Below are positions 15,709 through 23,883 of a stretch of 23,883 nucleotides of DNA, in pieces (within the stretch, counting starts at the first letter, position 1; each line of letters begins with the position of its first letter). Location of the stretch: positions 1 to 23,883 of the forward strand of contig DASRCB010000112.1 in NCBI GenBank assembly GCA_035653295.1, written 5' to 3'. Source of the DNA: DASRCB01 sp035653295 (GTDB lineage Bacteria > Acidobacteriota > Terriglobia > Bryobacterales > Bryobacteraceae). Made by a program: the position numbers and the translations under genes. The notes under the pieces are model-generated. The model had not been told where the DNA came from, ran no database searches, and worked only from the letters and a program-made list of their open reading frames with translations.

Positions 15709-17013
15709 ATGGACACACTACCGCCAGCAACTGAAACGGACCGCAGGAACCCGCCTCCCCCGCGAAGGCGCAGGAGCTGGTGGCTGTGGGGTCTCGTGTT
15801 CGTACTCATTGCCGCCGCGGCGACCTGGTTTCTCGGCCCCGGAAAGACACGGGCACAGTCGAACGCCGCTCCAGCGGCGGGCGGCGGGGCAGCGGACGGC
15901 GGGCGTGCCGGTGGAACGCGAGGCGGACGGGGGGGACGCGGATCCATGCCCACTCCCGTGGCCGTCGCGACCGCCAGGCGCGGCGACGTTCCTGTTTATC
16001 AGGATGGCCTCGGGAATGTGAACGCCTTCTATACCGTGACCGTGCACACGCGCGTTGACGGACAGCTCATGAGCGTCCCGGTTCGTGAAGGCGACATGGT
16101 GCATCAGGGCCAGATGATCGCCCAGATCGACCCGCGGCCTTTCCAGGTTCAGCTGGAGCTCGCGGAAGGTCAGATGGCTCACGATCAGGCGCTGCTCGCG
16201 AACGCTCGCCTCGACCTGGCGCGCTACAAGACACTGCTCGAACAGGACGCCATTCCGCGCCAGCAGTACGATACCCAGGTTTCCACCGTCGCCCAGTACG
16301 AAGGCAATATCAAGCAGGACCAGGCCAACATCGACAATGCGAAGCTGCAGCTGGTTTACGCGCGGGTCACCGCCCCGATTACCGGCCGGGTTGGCATCCG
16401 TTTGGTGGATCCCGGCAACATCGTTCACGCCAGCGATGCGACCGGACTCTTCGTTATCACGCAGATGCAGCCCATCGCCGCCCTCTTCACCATCCCGGAG
16501 GACAATCTCCCGCCGGTGCTGCGCCGGCTGCGCTCCGGCGCGGTGCTCCGCACGGAGGCGTGGAATCGGGACAAATCGAAGATGCTCTCCACCGGCCGCC
16601 TGCTCACGGTCGACAACCAGATCGACCCCACCACCGGCACCAGCCGCCTGAAGTCCGTTTTCGACAACCGTGACAACGCGCTTTTCCCGAACCAGTTTGT
16701 GAACATCCGCCTTCTGGTGGACACGCTGCATAACCAGGTGATCATCCCCGAGCCGGCCATTCAACGCGGCTCCATGGGCGCCTTCGTGTATGTGATCACG
16801 CCGCAGAACACCGCACAGGTGCGCAAGGTCGCCGTCGGCCTCACGCAGGCGAACAACGTCACCATCAAAACGGGTGTGAACGCTGGTGAGAGAGTCGTGA
16901 TCGACGGCGCCGAAAAGCTGCAGAACGGTAGCCAGGTTCGCATTCGACCGGCAGGAGCCGGACCTGCCCAGCCGGCGGCCGAGGACAATGGCCCCGGGGG
17001 CCCCGCGTCGTGA
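15709..17013 (+). CDS. mdtA: RND multidrug efflux periplasmic adaptor, MdtA-like
   Basis: Adaptor subunit of 434 residues joining the two downstream permeases to the outer-membrane channel. An N-terminal anchor follows a basic patch (RRRR at 19-22, then SWWLWGLVFVLIAAAATWFL). A Gly/Ala/Arg-rich linker (about 51-78, with GGTRGGRGGRG) separates it from the folded part and is longer than usual. The core begins at MPTPVAVATARRGDVPVY. The first lipoyl half-motif is VDGQLMSVPVREGDMVHQGQ, and the second contains APITGRVGIRLVDPGNIV. An alpha-hairpin lies between them, and beta-barrel and membrane-proximal domains follow. AGGA lies upstream of the ATG at 15709. The stop overlaps the next gene's start (GTGA, 4 bp), indicating translational coupling. 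Naming follows the MdtABC gene order; substrates cannot be read from the sequence. Confidence 0.9.
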   Translation: MDTLPPATETDRRNPPPPRRRRSWWLWGLVFVLIAAAATWFLGPGKTRAQSNAAPAAGGGAADGGRAGGTRGGRGGRGSMPTPVAVATARRGDVPVYQDGLGNVNAFYTVTVHTRVDGQLMSVPVREGDMVHQGQMIAQIDPRPFQVQLELAEGQMAHDQALLANARLDLARYKTLLEQDAIPRQQYDTQVSTVAQYEGNIKQDQANIDNAKLQLVYARVTAPITGRVGIRLVDPGNIVHASDATGLFVITQMQPIAALFTIPEDNLPPVLRRLRSGAVLRTEAWNRDKSKMLSTGRLLTVDNQIDPTTGTSRLKSVFDNRDNALFPNQFVNIRLLVDTLHNQVIIPEPAIQRGSMGAFVYVITPQNTAQVRKVAVGLTQANNVTIKTGVNAGERVVIDGAEKLQNGSQVRIRPAGAGPAQPAAEDNGPGGPAS

Positions 17014-20000
17014 GCCCCTCACGCCTTTTCATCCTGCGGCCCGTGGCCACCGCGCTGCTGATGGCCGCAATCGTCCTCGTCGGAATTGTGGCCTATCGTC
17101 AGCTTCCGGTTTCGGCGCTGCCGCAGGTGGATTACCCCACCATCGAGATCCAGACCTTCTATCCGGGCGCCGGCCCGGAAGTGATGGCCTCATCGGTCAC
17201 CGCTCCGCTGGAGCGCCAGTTCGGCCAGGTGCCCGGACTCAGTCAGATGACCTCCATCAGCAGCTTCGGGAGCTCGCTGATTACGCTCCAGTTCACGCTC
17301 ACCATGAGCATCGATGTCGCCGAGCAGGAGGTCCAGGCGGCCATCAACGCAGCGGGCACCTATTTACCGAGAGATCTTCCCAATCCGCCCATATACAGCA
17401 AAACGAATCCTGCGGACGCGCCCATTCTGACCCTGGCCCTCACTTCCGCCACTCTGCCGCTGCCGCAGGTCGAAGAATACGCCGACACGCGGCTGGCCCA
17501 GAAGATTTCGCAGATTCCTGGCGTGGGTCTGGTCAGCATCAGCGGGGGACAGCGGCCCGCGGTCCGCGTACAGGCCAATCCCACGGCGCTGGCTTCCTAC
17601 AGCATGAGCCTCGAGGATCTGCGGACCGCGCTGAGCCAGGCCAACGTGGATCAGGCCAAGGGGAATTTCGACGGTCCCCAGCAGTCCTGGACCATCGGGG
17701 CCAATGACCAGCTACTCTCCGGAGCCGACTACGCCCCCATCATTGTGGCCTACCGCAACGGCGCGCCGGTGCGGCTCTCGGATGTGGCCACTGTCCTCGA
17801 CAGCGCCGAGAATACGAAGCAGGCGGCGTGGTTCAACACGACTCCAGCTGTGATTTTGAACATCCAGCGCCAGCCGGGAACGAACATTATCGGCGTGGTG
17901 GACAATATCGAGCGTGTTCTGCCGCTGCTCAAAGCGTCGCTGCCCAGCTCCGTCAGGGTGCAGCCCATAGCCGACCGCACCATCACAATTCGCGCGTCCG
18001 TCCGGGACGTGGAATACGAGCTCATACTCACCATCGCGCTCGTTGTGCTGGTGATTTTCCTGTTCCTGCGAACGCTGTCGGCCACGGTGATCCCCAGCGT
18101 CGCGGTGCCGCTGTCCATCGTCGGAACGTTCGGCGTGATGTACCTGCTGGGCTACAGCCTCGACAACCTCTCGCTGATGGCCCTGACCATCTCCACTGGT
18201 TTTGTTGTGGACGACGCCATTGTGATGATCGAGAACATCGCCCGCTATATCGAGCAGGGCGATTCGGCGCTGGAGGCCGCGCTAAAAGGGTCGGCGGAGA
18301 TCGGCTTCACGATTATTTCGCTGACCGTATCCCTGATCGCGGTGCTCATCCCGCTGCTGTTCATGGGCGACGTTGTGGGCCGGCTCTTCCGCGAGTTCGC
18401 GGTAACTTTGGCGGTCACCATTCTCGTGTCCGCGTTCGTGTCCCTGACCCTGACGCCTATGATGTCGTCGAAGCTGCTGCGGCACAAGCCGGAGAGCGAG
18501 CGTGGCCGTTTTTACCGCTGGTCGGAGCGGGTCTTCGAGTATTCGATCGAGCAGTACGGCAAGGGCGTCAAGTTCGTTCTGCGCCATCAGGCCGCCACCA
18601 TTCTGGTCGCCGTCGGGACGCTGGTCGCAACCATCCTGCTGTTCCTCATCATTCCGAAAGGCTTTTTCCCGGTCGAAGACACGGGCCAGATCGTCGGCAT
18701 CACGCAGGCGCCCGAGTCCACGTCCTTCGCCGCGATGGGCCGGCGGCAGCAGCAACTGGCGAGCATCATCGTGCAGGATCCCGCCGTGCAGGACATCTCA
18801 TCCTTCATCGGCGTCGATGGTACGAACACGACTCCCAACAGCGGCCGCATCCAGATCACTCTGAAGCCGCTGGACGATCGCGACGCCAGCGTCACCGATG
18901 TCATTCGGCGCCTGAATCAGAAGGTCGCGCAGGTGGCGGGCATTTCGCTCTACATGCAGGCGGTGCAGGATCTGACCGTGGAGAACCGCATCAGCCGCAC
19001 GCAGTATCAATACACCATAGAAGGGCCCAACGCCGCGGACGTGGACACCTGGGCGCCGCGCCTGGTGGCGAGCATGGAGAAGATTCCGGAACTGCGCGAC
19101 GTGGCCAGCGATCAGGCCAGCAACGGCCTGGGGCTGCAGATCGACATCGATCGCGACACTGCTTCACGTCTGGGAATCACGCCGCAGAACATCGACGACA
19201 CGCTCTACGACGCCTTTGGCCAGCGCCAGGTGTCGACCATCTTTACTCAGCTGAATCAGTACCACGTCGTGCTCGAGACGCGGCGCCAGTGGCAGACCAA
19301 CTTCGACGCGTTGCGCGACATTTACGTAAAGACGCAGATGGGAACGCAGGCGCCGCTGCACACCTTCACGCGCTTCCACCAGATAGCCGTTCCGCTCGCC
19401 GTCAATCACCAGGGCCAGTTCCCTGTGGTGACGCTGTCGTTCAACCTGGCTCCGAACGCTTCGCTGGGAACGGCCGTGGACGATATTCGCGCAGCGACTC
19501 AGAAACTCGGAATGCCGGCCAGCCTGCAAACCGCCTTCCAGGGCACGGCGTCGGCGTTCCAGGCATCGCTGGCCAATGAGCCGATCCTCATTCTGGCCGC
19601 CATCGTCACCGTGTACATCGTCCTCGGAGTGCTGTACGAAAGCTATATTCACCCCATCACAATCCTTTCCACGCTGCCGTCGGCCGGCGTGGGCGCGCTG
19701 CTGGCGCTCATGCTCACCGGTCAGGATTTCAACGTCATCGCGCTCATCGGCATTATCCTGCTGATCGGCATCGTCAAGAAGAACGCGATCATGATGATCG
19801 ATTTCGCGCTCGAAGCGGAGCGCGTGGAAGGCAAAAGCCCGGAGGAATCCATTTATCAGGCCTGCCTGCTGCGCTTCCGGCCCATCATGATGACCACCAT
19901 GGCCGCGCTGCTGGGCGCTGTGCCTCTGGCTTTCGGCAGCGGAACCGGCTCGGAGCTTCGCCGTCCGCTGGGCATCAGCATCATCGGCGGCCTGCTGCTC

Positions 20001-20129
20001 AGCCAGTTGCTGACGCTGTTCACGACGCCGGTAATCTACCTGGCCTTCGACCGCCTCTCCGAGTGGGCCGGCCGCAGGAAAGAAACCACGCCGGCCGATC
20101 AGGGTCCGGTGCCCGAGGCGTCTGCGTGA
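17010..20129 (+). CDS. mdtB: RND multidrug efflux permease, MdtB-like
   Basis: Inner-membrane proton-driven drug exporter of 1039 residues (E. coli MdtB has 1040), with 12 predicted membrane segments and two large periplasmic loops. The start is the GTG at 17010 (MSPSRLFILRPVATALL), which overlaps the adaptor stop by 4 bp. The proton-relay Asp pair is D401-D402 in GFVVDDAIVMIENIA, and the matching Lys is K924 in IGIVKKNAIMMIDFALEAER. The conserved block YESYIHPITILSTLPSAGVG lies before it. It is a close paralogue of the next gene, and in E. coli the two Mdt permeases assemble as a mixed trimer, so a heterotrimer is likely here. All key residues are present. The tail is short and polar (ETTPADQGPVPEASA). 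Confidence 0.95.
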   Translation: MSPSRLFILRPVATALLMAAIVLVGIVAYRQLPVSALPQVDYPTIEIQTFYPGAGPEVMASSVTAPLERQFGQVPGLSQMTSISSFGSSLITLQFTLTMSIDVAEQEVQAAINAAGTYLPRDLPNPPIYSKTNPADAPILTLALTSATLPLPQVEEYADTRLAQKISQIPGVGLVSISGGQRPAVRVQANPTALASYSMSLEDLRTALSQANVDQAKGNFDGPQQSWTIGANDQLLSGADYAPIIVAYRNGAPVRLSDVATVLDSAENTKQAAWFNTTPAVILNIQRQPGTNIIGVVDNIERVLPLLKASLPSSVRVQPIADRTITIRASVRDVEYELILTIALVVLVIFLFLRTLSATVIPSVAVPLSIVGTFGVMYLLGYSLDNLSLMALTISTGFVVDDAIVMIENIARYIEQGDSALEAALKGSAEIGFTIISLTVSLIAVLIPLLFMGDVVGRLFREFAVTLAVTILVSAFVSLTLTPMMSSKLLRHKPESERGRFYRWSERVFEYSIEQYGKGVKFVLRHQAATILVAVGTLVATILLFLIIPKGFFPVEDTGQIVGITQAPESTSFAAMGRRQQQLASIIVQDPAVQDISSFIGVDGTNTTPNSGRIQITLKPLDDRDASVTDVIRRLNQKVAQVAGISLYMQAVQDLTVENRISRTQYQYTIEGPNAADVDTWAPRLVASMEKIPELRDVASDQASNGLGLQIDIDRDTASRLGITPQNIDDTLYDAFGQRQVSTIFTQLNQYHVVLETRRQWQTNFDALRDIYVKTQMGTQAPLHTFTRFHQIAVPLAVNHQGQFPVVTLSFNLAPNASLGTAVDDIRAATQKLGMPASLQTAFQGTASAFQASLANEPILILAAIVTVYIVLGVLYESYIHPITILSTLPSAGVGALLALMLTGQDFNVIALIGIILLIGIVKKNAIMMIDFALEAERVEGKSPEESIYQACLLRFRPIMMTTMAALLGAVPLAFGSGTGSELRRPLGISIIGGLLLSQLLTLFTTPVIYLAFDRLSEWAGRRKETTPADQGPVPEASA

Positions 20130-23100
20130 ACCTCTCGGCGCCATTCATTCATCGGCCTGTTGCGACCACTCTGCTGACCCTGGCGGTCGCGCTGGGCGGA
20201 ATCATCGGCTTCCGGCTGCTGCCGGTTGCGCCGCTCCCGCAGGTCGATTTCCCGACCATTCAGGTGAGCGCCGGCGTGCCCGGCGCAAGTCCCCAGACGA
20301 TGGCCTCTTCCGTAGCCACGCCGCTCGAGCGCCAGTTCGGACGTATCGCCGGCATCACCGAGATGACCTCCGTCAGTTCGCTCGGTTCGGCAAACATCAC
20401 TCTTCAGTTCGACCTGAATCGCAACATCGACGCAGCCGCGCGAGACGTCCAGGCCGCCATTAACGCCGCCAAGGCGTACCTGCCCGCAAACCTGCCGATG
20501 AATCCGCGTTATCGCAAGGTGAATCCGGCGGATTCACCCATTCTCATCCTGGCGCTGACTTCCGACATATACGATCGCCCCGCTCTGTACGACGCCGCCT
20601 CCTCGATTCTCCAGCAGAAGCTCTCACAGGTCAGCGGTGTCGGCCAGGTCGGTGTTTGGGGTAGCTCTCTGCCCGCCGTTCGCGTGGAGCTCAATCCACA
20701 CGTCGTGAACAAGTACGGCATCGGACTGAATCAGATCGCAACCGTCCTGGCCAACGCCAACGCGAACACGCCGAAGGGCGAGATCGCCAACGGCCGAACC
20801 GCATGGAATATTCGCACCACCGATCAGCTCTTCAAGGCCGACCAGTACATGCCGCTGGTAGTCATCTGGCAGAACGGCGCGCCGGTGCGCCTGGACACGC
20901 TGGGGCGGGTGGTTGATTCTGTCGAGGACCTGCGCAACGCGGGACTCTCGAATGGAAAGCCGGCGGTCCTCATCGCAGTGTTCCGCCAGCCCGAGGCGAA
21001 CATCATCGACACGGTGGATCGCGTGATGGCCGAGTTTCCAGAACTGCACGCGTCGATTCCGCCGGCCATGCGGCTGAACGTGATGATGGACCGTACCACG
21101 ACCATCCGCGCGTCCATTCACGACGTCGAGGTGACGCTGCTGATTTCGATCGCGCTGGTGGTTCTGGTGGTCTTCATCTTCCTGCGGAACGGATGGGCCA
21201 CGTTCATCCCCAGCGTGGCTGTTCCCGTGTCGCTGATCGGCACCTTCGGTGTTATGTACCTGGTGGGGTACAGCCTGGACAACCTCTCATTGATGGCGCT
21301 CACCATCTGCACCGGCTTCGTGGTGGATGACGCGATTGTTGTGATCGAAAACATCACCCGCTACATCGAAATGGGAATGCGCCCCATGGAGGCGGCGCTG
21401 CGCGGATCGCGGGAGATCGGCTTTACCGTGCTTTCCATGAGCACCTCGCTGGTGGCGGTGTTCATCCCCATTCTGATGATGGGCGGCATCGTGGGCCGCC
21501 TGTTCCGCGAATTCGCGGTCACGCTCTCGGTGGCCATCGGCATCTCCCTGCTGGTATCGCTTACGACCACACCGATGATGTGCGGTCATCTTCTGAAACA
21601 TCAGCCGCCGGAAGGTCACGGACGGCTCTACCGCATCAGTGAAAAGTTCTTCGAGTGGATTCTCAACACCTATGCGGCAATTCTCCGGGTCGTGCTGCGC
21701 CATCCGGCGGTCACTCTGCTGATCGTGTTTGGCACCGTGGCTCTGAACGTCTACCTGTTCACCATCGTGCCGAAAGGTTTCTTTCCGAGCGAGGATACCG
21801 GCCGCATGATGGGCGTAGTTCAGGGCGAGCAGAACATCTCCTTCCAGGCTATGCAGAAGAAAATGGCCTTTTTCCTGAAGGCGGTCCTTGCCGATCCGGC
21901 GGTGGACTCCGCGGCTTCCTTTACCGGTGGCGGCGGAACCAATACCGGCCGCATGTTCGTCGCCCTGAAGGACCTCAGCGTGCGCAAGGTGAGCGTGGAT
22001 CAGGTGATCAACCGGCTCCGCCGCAAGACCGCGGGCGTTCCTGGCGCCCAGTTGTTCCTTCAGCCCGTGCAGGACATCCGCGTGGGCGGGCGCATGAGCA
22101 ACGCGCTGTACCAGTTCACGCTGCAGACGCAGGATCTGGGGCTTCTCGACGAATGGTCTCCGCGCGTTCTCGATGCGCTGCGCAAAGTCCCGATTCTCGC
22201 CGACGTCAATACCGATCAGCAGAACAATGGCCTGATGGCCTACGTCGACGTCGACCGGGATACGGCATCGCGCCTCGGCTTGTCCGCGCAACAGGTCGAT
22301 CAGGCGCTCTACAGCGCCTTCGGCCAGCGGCAGGTCTCCACCATGTACACGCAGCTCAATCAATATCACGTAGTCATGGAGGTGGCGCCGGAATACTGGC
22401 AGGATCCTGAAACGCTGAAGGATATCTATGTGCAGGCGACCCCTCCCGGCTCCGGGACGCGTTCCAGCACGGTGGCGACGCGCGGCGTTTTGACCACTCC
22501 GGCTCGGATTTCCGCTCCGGCCGGCATCTCTGCCGCGCCCACGGCGACTTCAGCCGTCGCCAACAGCGTCTCCAGCACGCCGACGCCTGGCTCGAACTCG
22601 GGTGCGGGCGGCACTCCGACCGTCGGTCTTTCCTCGCCGGCAGGCACGGCGTCCATCCCCGGTTCTGGTTCGCCGCCATCGACCGGCGCGACTGGAGTGG
22701 CCGCCAACGGGAGCGGAGCACCCGCGGCGGTGCTGAACACCAACGGCACAGTTGAAGTGCCCCTGTCCGCATTCACCCGCTTCGCCCCTTCCAATACCCC
22801 GATGCAGGTGAATCATCAGGGCCAGTTCCCGTCGGTCACCATCTCCTTCAACCTCCGTCCGGGCGTCTCGCTTGGAGAGGCTGTGGACGCCATCACCTCC
22901 GCCGAGGAACGGATCGGTATGCCCGCCGCTATCCAGGGTAATTTCGCCGGCACGGCGCAGGCCTTCCAGGCATCGCTGGCCAACGAACCGGTCCTCATCC
23001 TCACCGCCCTGATCGCCGTCTACATCGTTCTCGGAATGCTGTACGAGAGCTATATTCATCCCATCACCATCCTGTCTACCCTGCCGTCCGCGGGCGTGGG

Positions 23101-23539
23101 CGCTCTGCTCGCGCTGCTGGCCCTGCATTACGAGCTCACCGTCATCGCTATCATCGGCATCATACTGTTGATCGGCATCGTCAAGAAGAACGCGATCATG
23201 ATGATTGATTTCGCGCTCGACGCTGAGCGCTCGGAGGGCAAGAACTCGCGCGACGCGATTTATGAAGCCTGCATCCTGCGCTTCCGGCCCATCACCATGA
23301 CCACCTTCGCCGCTCTGCTCGGCGCGCTCCCGCTGGCCGTCGGAACAGGCATGGGCTCGGAGCTGCGCCGGCCGCTCGGCATCGCCATCGTCGGAGGACT
23401 CATCGTCAGCCAGATGCTGACCCTGTTCACCACGCCAGTCGTGTATCTATACATGGATCGGATGCGCCTCTTCTTCTCACGACGGCAGCACGGCCGCCCG
23501 ATCGAAACACTGCCCACGGTTGCGGAGAGTACCGACTGA
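20126..23539 (+). CDS. mdtC: RND multidrug efflux permease, MdtC-like, with a periplasmic low-complexity insert
   Basis: Second permease of the operon, 1137 residues from the GTG at 20126 (MNLSAPFIHRPVATTLL). That start overlaps the previous stop by 4 bp and has GAGG at 20115-20118. An in-frame ATG at 20063 would add 21 unrelated residues and is rejected. Proton-relay residues are D401-D402 (GFVVDDAIVVIEN) and K1021 (IGIVKKNAIMMIDF). Against its paralogue upstream it aligns almost colinearly, except for an extra stretch of about 97 residues (about 772-872) rich in Ala, Ser, Thr, Gly and Pro in the second periplasmic loop, between DIYVQA and VPLSAFTRF. This makes it about 110 residues longer than E. 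coli MdtC (1025). It is probably the partner of the MdtB-like subunit in a mixed trimer. The outer-membrane factor gene follows with a 1-nt overlap. Confidence 0.95.
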   Translation: MNLSAPFIHRPVATTLLTLAVALGGIIGFRLLPVAPLPQVDFPTIQVSAGVPGASPQTMASSVATPLERQFGRIAGITEMTSVSSLGSANITLQFDLNRNIDAAARDVQAAINAAKAYLPANLPMNPRYRKVNPADSPILILALTSDIYDRPALYDAASSILQQKLSQVSGVGQVGVWGSSLPAVRVELNPHVVNKYGIGLNQIATVLANANANTPKGEIANGRTAWNIRTTDQLFKADQYMPLVVIWQNGAPVRLDTLGRVVDSVEDLRNAGLSNGKPAVLIAVFRQPEANIIDTVDRVMAEFPELHASIPPAMRLNVMMDRTTTIRASIHDVEVTLLISIALVVLVVFIFLRNGWATFIPSVAVPVSLIGTFGVMYLVGYSLDNLSLMALTICTGFVVDDAIVVIENITRYIEMGMRPMEAALRGSREIGFTVLSMSTSLVAVFIPILMMGGIVGRLFREFAVTLSVAIGISLLVSLTTTPMMCGHLLKHQPPEGHGRLYRISEKFFEWILNTYAAILRVVLRHPAVTLLIVFGTVALNVYLFTIVPKGFFPSEDTGRMMGVVQGEQNISFQAMQKKMAFFLKAVLADPAVDSAASFTGGGGTNTGRMFVALKDLSVRKVSVDQVINRLRRKTAGVPGAQLFLQPVQDIRVGGRMSNALYQFTLQTQDLGLLDEWSPRVLDALRKVPILADVNTDQQNNGLMAYVDVDRDTASRLGLSAQQVDQALYSAFGQRQVSTMYTQLNQYHVVMEVAPEYWQDPETLKDIYVQATPPGSGTRSSTVATRGVLTTPARISAPAGISAAPTATSAVANSVSSTPTPGSNSGAGGTPTVGLSSPAGTASIPGSGSPPSTGATGVAANGSGAPAAVLNTNGTVEVPLSAFTRFAPSNTPMQVNHQGQFPSVTISFNLRPGVSLGEAVDAITSAEERIGMPAAIQGNFAGTAQAFQASLANEPVLILTALIAVYIVLGMLYESYIHPITILSTLPSAGVGALLALLALHYELTVIAIIGIILLIGIVKKNAIMMIDFALDAERSEGKNSRDAIYEACILRFRPITMTTFAALLGALPLAVGTGMGSELRRPLGIAIVGGLIVSQMLTLFTTPVVYLYMDRMRLFFSRRQHGRPIETLPTVAESTD
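22439..22741 (+). other. Low-complexity insert within the MdtC-like permease
   Basis: This segment encodes about 101 residues of Ala/Ser/Thr/Gly/Pro sequence (for example GISAAPTATSAVANSVSSTP and SNSGAGGTPTVGLSSP) with almost no aromatic or charged residues. It keeps the reading frame and has the same GC-rich character as its surroundings. The paralogue has only a few residues (QMGTQAP) at this point. The segment is expected to be disordered and exposed to the periplasm. Confidence 0.85.
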
Positions 23540-23883
23540 TGCGACGTTTCCTCCTCACTGCGGCAGCAACCGCGGTTCTGGTCGGCTTATCGGGGTGCCA
23601 TCCCGTCGGCCCGAAATACACGCGTCCGCCGGTCCCGGCGCCGCCCGCGTTCAAGGAAGCGAACGACCAGTGGAAGGCGGCAAATCCCAGCGATGGAGTG
23701 CTGAAAGGGAATTGGTGGGAGATGTTCGGCGATCCCACCCTCAACGAACTCGAGCCGAAGGTTACCGTCTCCAATCAGAACGTGAAGCAGGCCGAAGCGG
23801 CGTTCCGCCAGGCCCGCGCGCTGGTGGGCGTCGCCAGAGCCGATTACTTCCCCACTCTGGGCGTCGGTTTGGGCATCGGCGCC
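23539..23883 (+). CDS. RND efflux outer-membrane factor lipoprotein (NodT/OprM type), 3'-truncated
   Basis: This is the first 115 residues of the outer-membrane channel subunit; the gene runs off the window. The ATG at 23539 overlaps the permease stop by one base (TGATG), and GGAGAG lies 9 nt upstream. The signal peptide MRRFLLTAAATAVLVGLSGC ends in a lipobox (LSGC, Cys20 lipidated). The family start HPVGPKYTRPPVPAPPAF follows, then NWWEMFGDPTLNELE and the beginning of the first coiled helix (SNQNVKQAEAAFRQARALVG). This TolC/OprM-type protein completes an adaptor-permease-permease-channel operon. Confidence 0.93.
   Translation, partial: MRRFLLTAAATAVLVGLSGCHPVGPKYTRPPVPAPPAFKEANDQWKAANPSDGVLKGNWWEMFGDPTLNELEPKVTVSNQNVKQAEAAFRQARALVGVARADYFPTLGVGLGIGA

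Noticed and set aside
16990..17002. GC-only palindrome at the end of the MdtA-like gene
   Set aside because: It lies within coding sequence before a coupled start and has no room for a stable loop of its own; most likely chance in very GC-rich DNA.
20063..20125. Upstream ATG start for the MdtC-like permease
   Set aside because: It would add 21 residues unlike any RND N-terminus. The GTG at 20126 matches the GTGA junction used by the preceding permease and has GAGG upstream.

Overview
The window is high-GC bacterial DNA with dense, mostly operonic genes. A GWxTD-domain exported protein beside a short carboxypeptidase-regulatory-like/beta-barrel protein, a PDZ-containing sensor kinase with an NtrC-type partner, and heavy-metal and multidrug RND pumps together suggest a member of the Acidobacteriota, probably near Bryobacterales/Solibacter. 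That placement is inferred from gene content, not from a marker gene. I see no rRNA, tRNA, CRISPR array or intact insertion sequence.

Layout. (1) 1-1266, + strand: the 3' part of a gene for a very Ala/Glu/Pro-rich protein of unknown function. A hairpin at 1310-1334 lies where it converges with the next genes. (2) 1347-4844, - strand: a two-gene unit encoding a GWxTD-domain exported protein, then a predicted outer-membrane barrel protein. A good sigma70-type promoter (4874-4903) precedes it, and its -35 box is bracketed by an 8-bp inverted repeat. (3) 5101-9526, + strand: a two-component system, made of a membrane kinase (TM-PDZ-multiTM-GAF-PAS-HisKA-HATPase) and an NtrC-family sigma54 activator overlapping it by 8 bp. 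A sigma54-type -24/-12 sequence sits at 5080-5095, so the pair may control its own operon and the kinase may start at 5155, not 5101. (4) 9639-13934, + strand: a CzcB-like adaptor and a CzcA-like heavy-metal RND permease, with no outer-membrane factor next to them. (5) 13993-15078, + strand: Ada, the methylation-damage sensor and O6-alkylguanine-DNA alkyltransferase. (6) 15044-15708: a decayed ORF6N-domain gene on the - strand that overlaps the end of ada and contains a perfect 29-bp palindrome, then a non-coding stretch with two tandem hairpins. (7) 15709-23883, + strand: an MdtABC-type operon (adaptor, two paralogous permeases, outer-membrane lipoprotein cut by the window edge), with each gene overlapping the next by 1-4 nt.

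How the genes fit together. Region 7 is a complete tripartite exporter with two permeases that probably assemble as a heterotrimer. Region 4 is a metal-ion exporter lacking its own outer channel, which may borrow one from elsewhere. The kinase/regulator pair directly precedes region 4, but the sequence does not show that it controls the pump; the only sigma54-type site I could support precedes the kinase itself.

I found no clear new multi-gene system. The points most worth a second look are the sigma54 promoter and revised kinase start, the ComP-like PDZ sensor architecture, the roughly 100-residue low-complexity insert in the second Mdt permease, and the ORF6N remnant with its palindrome.
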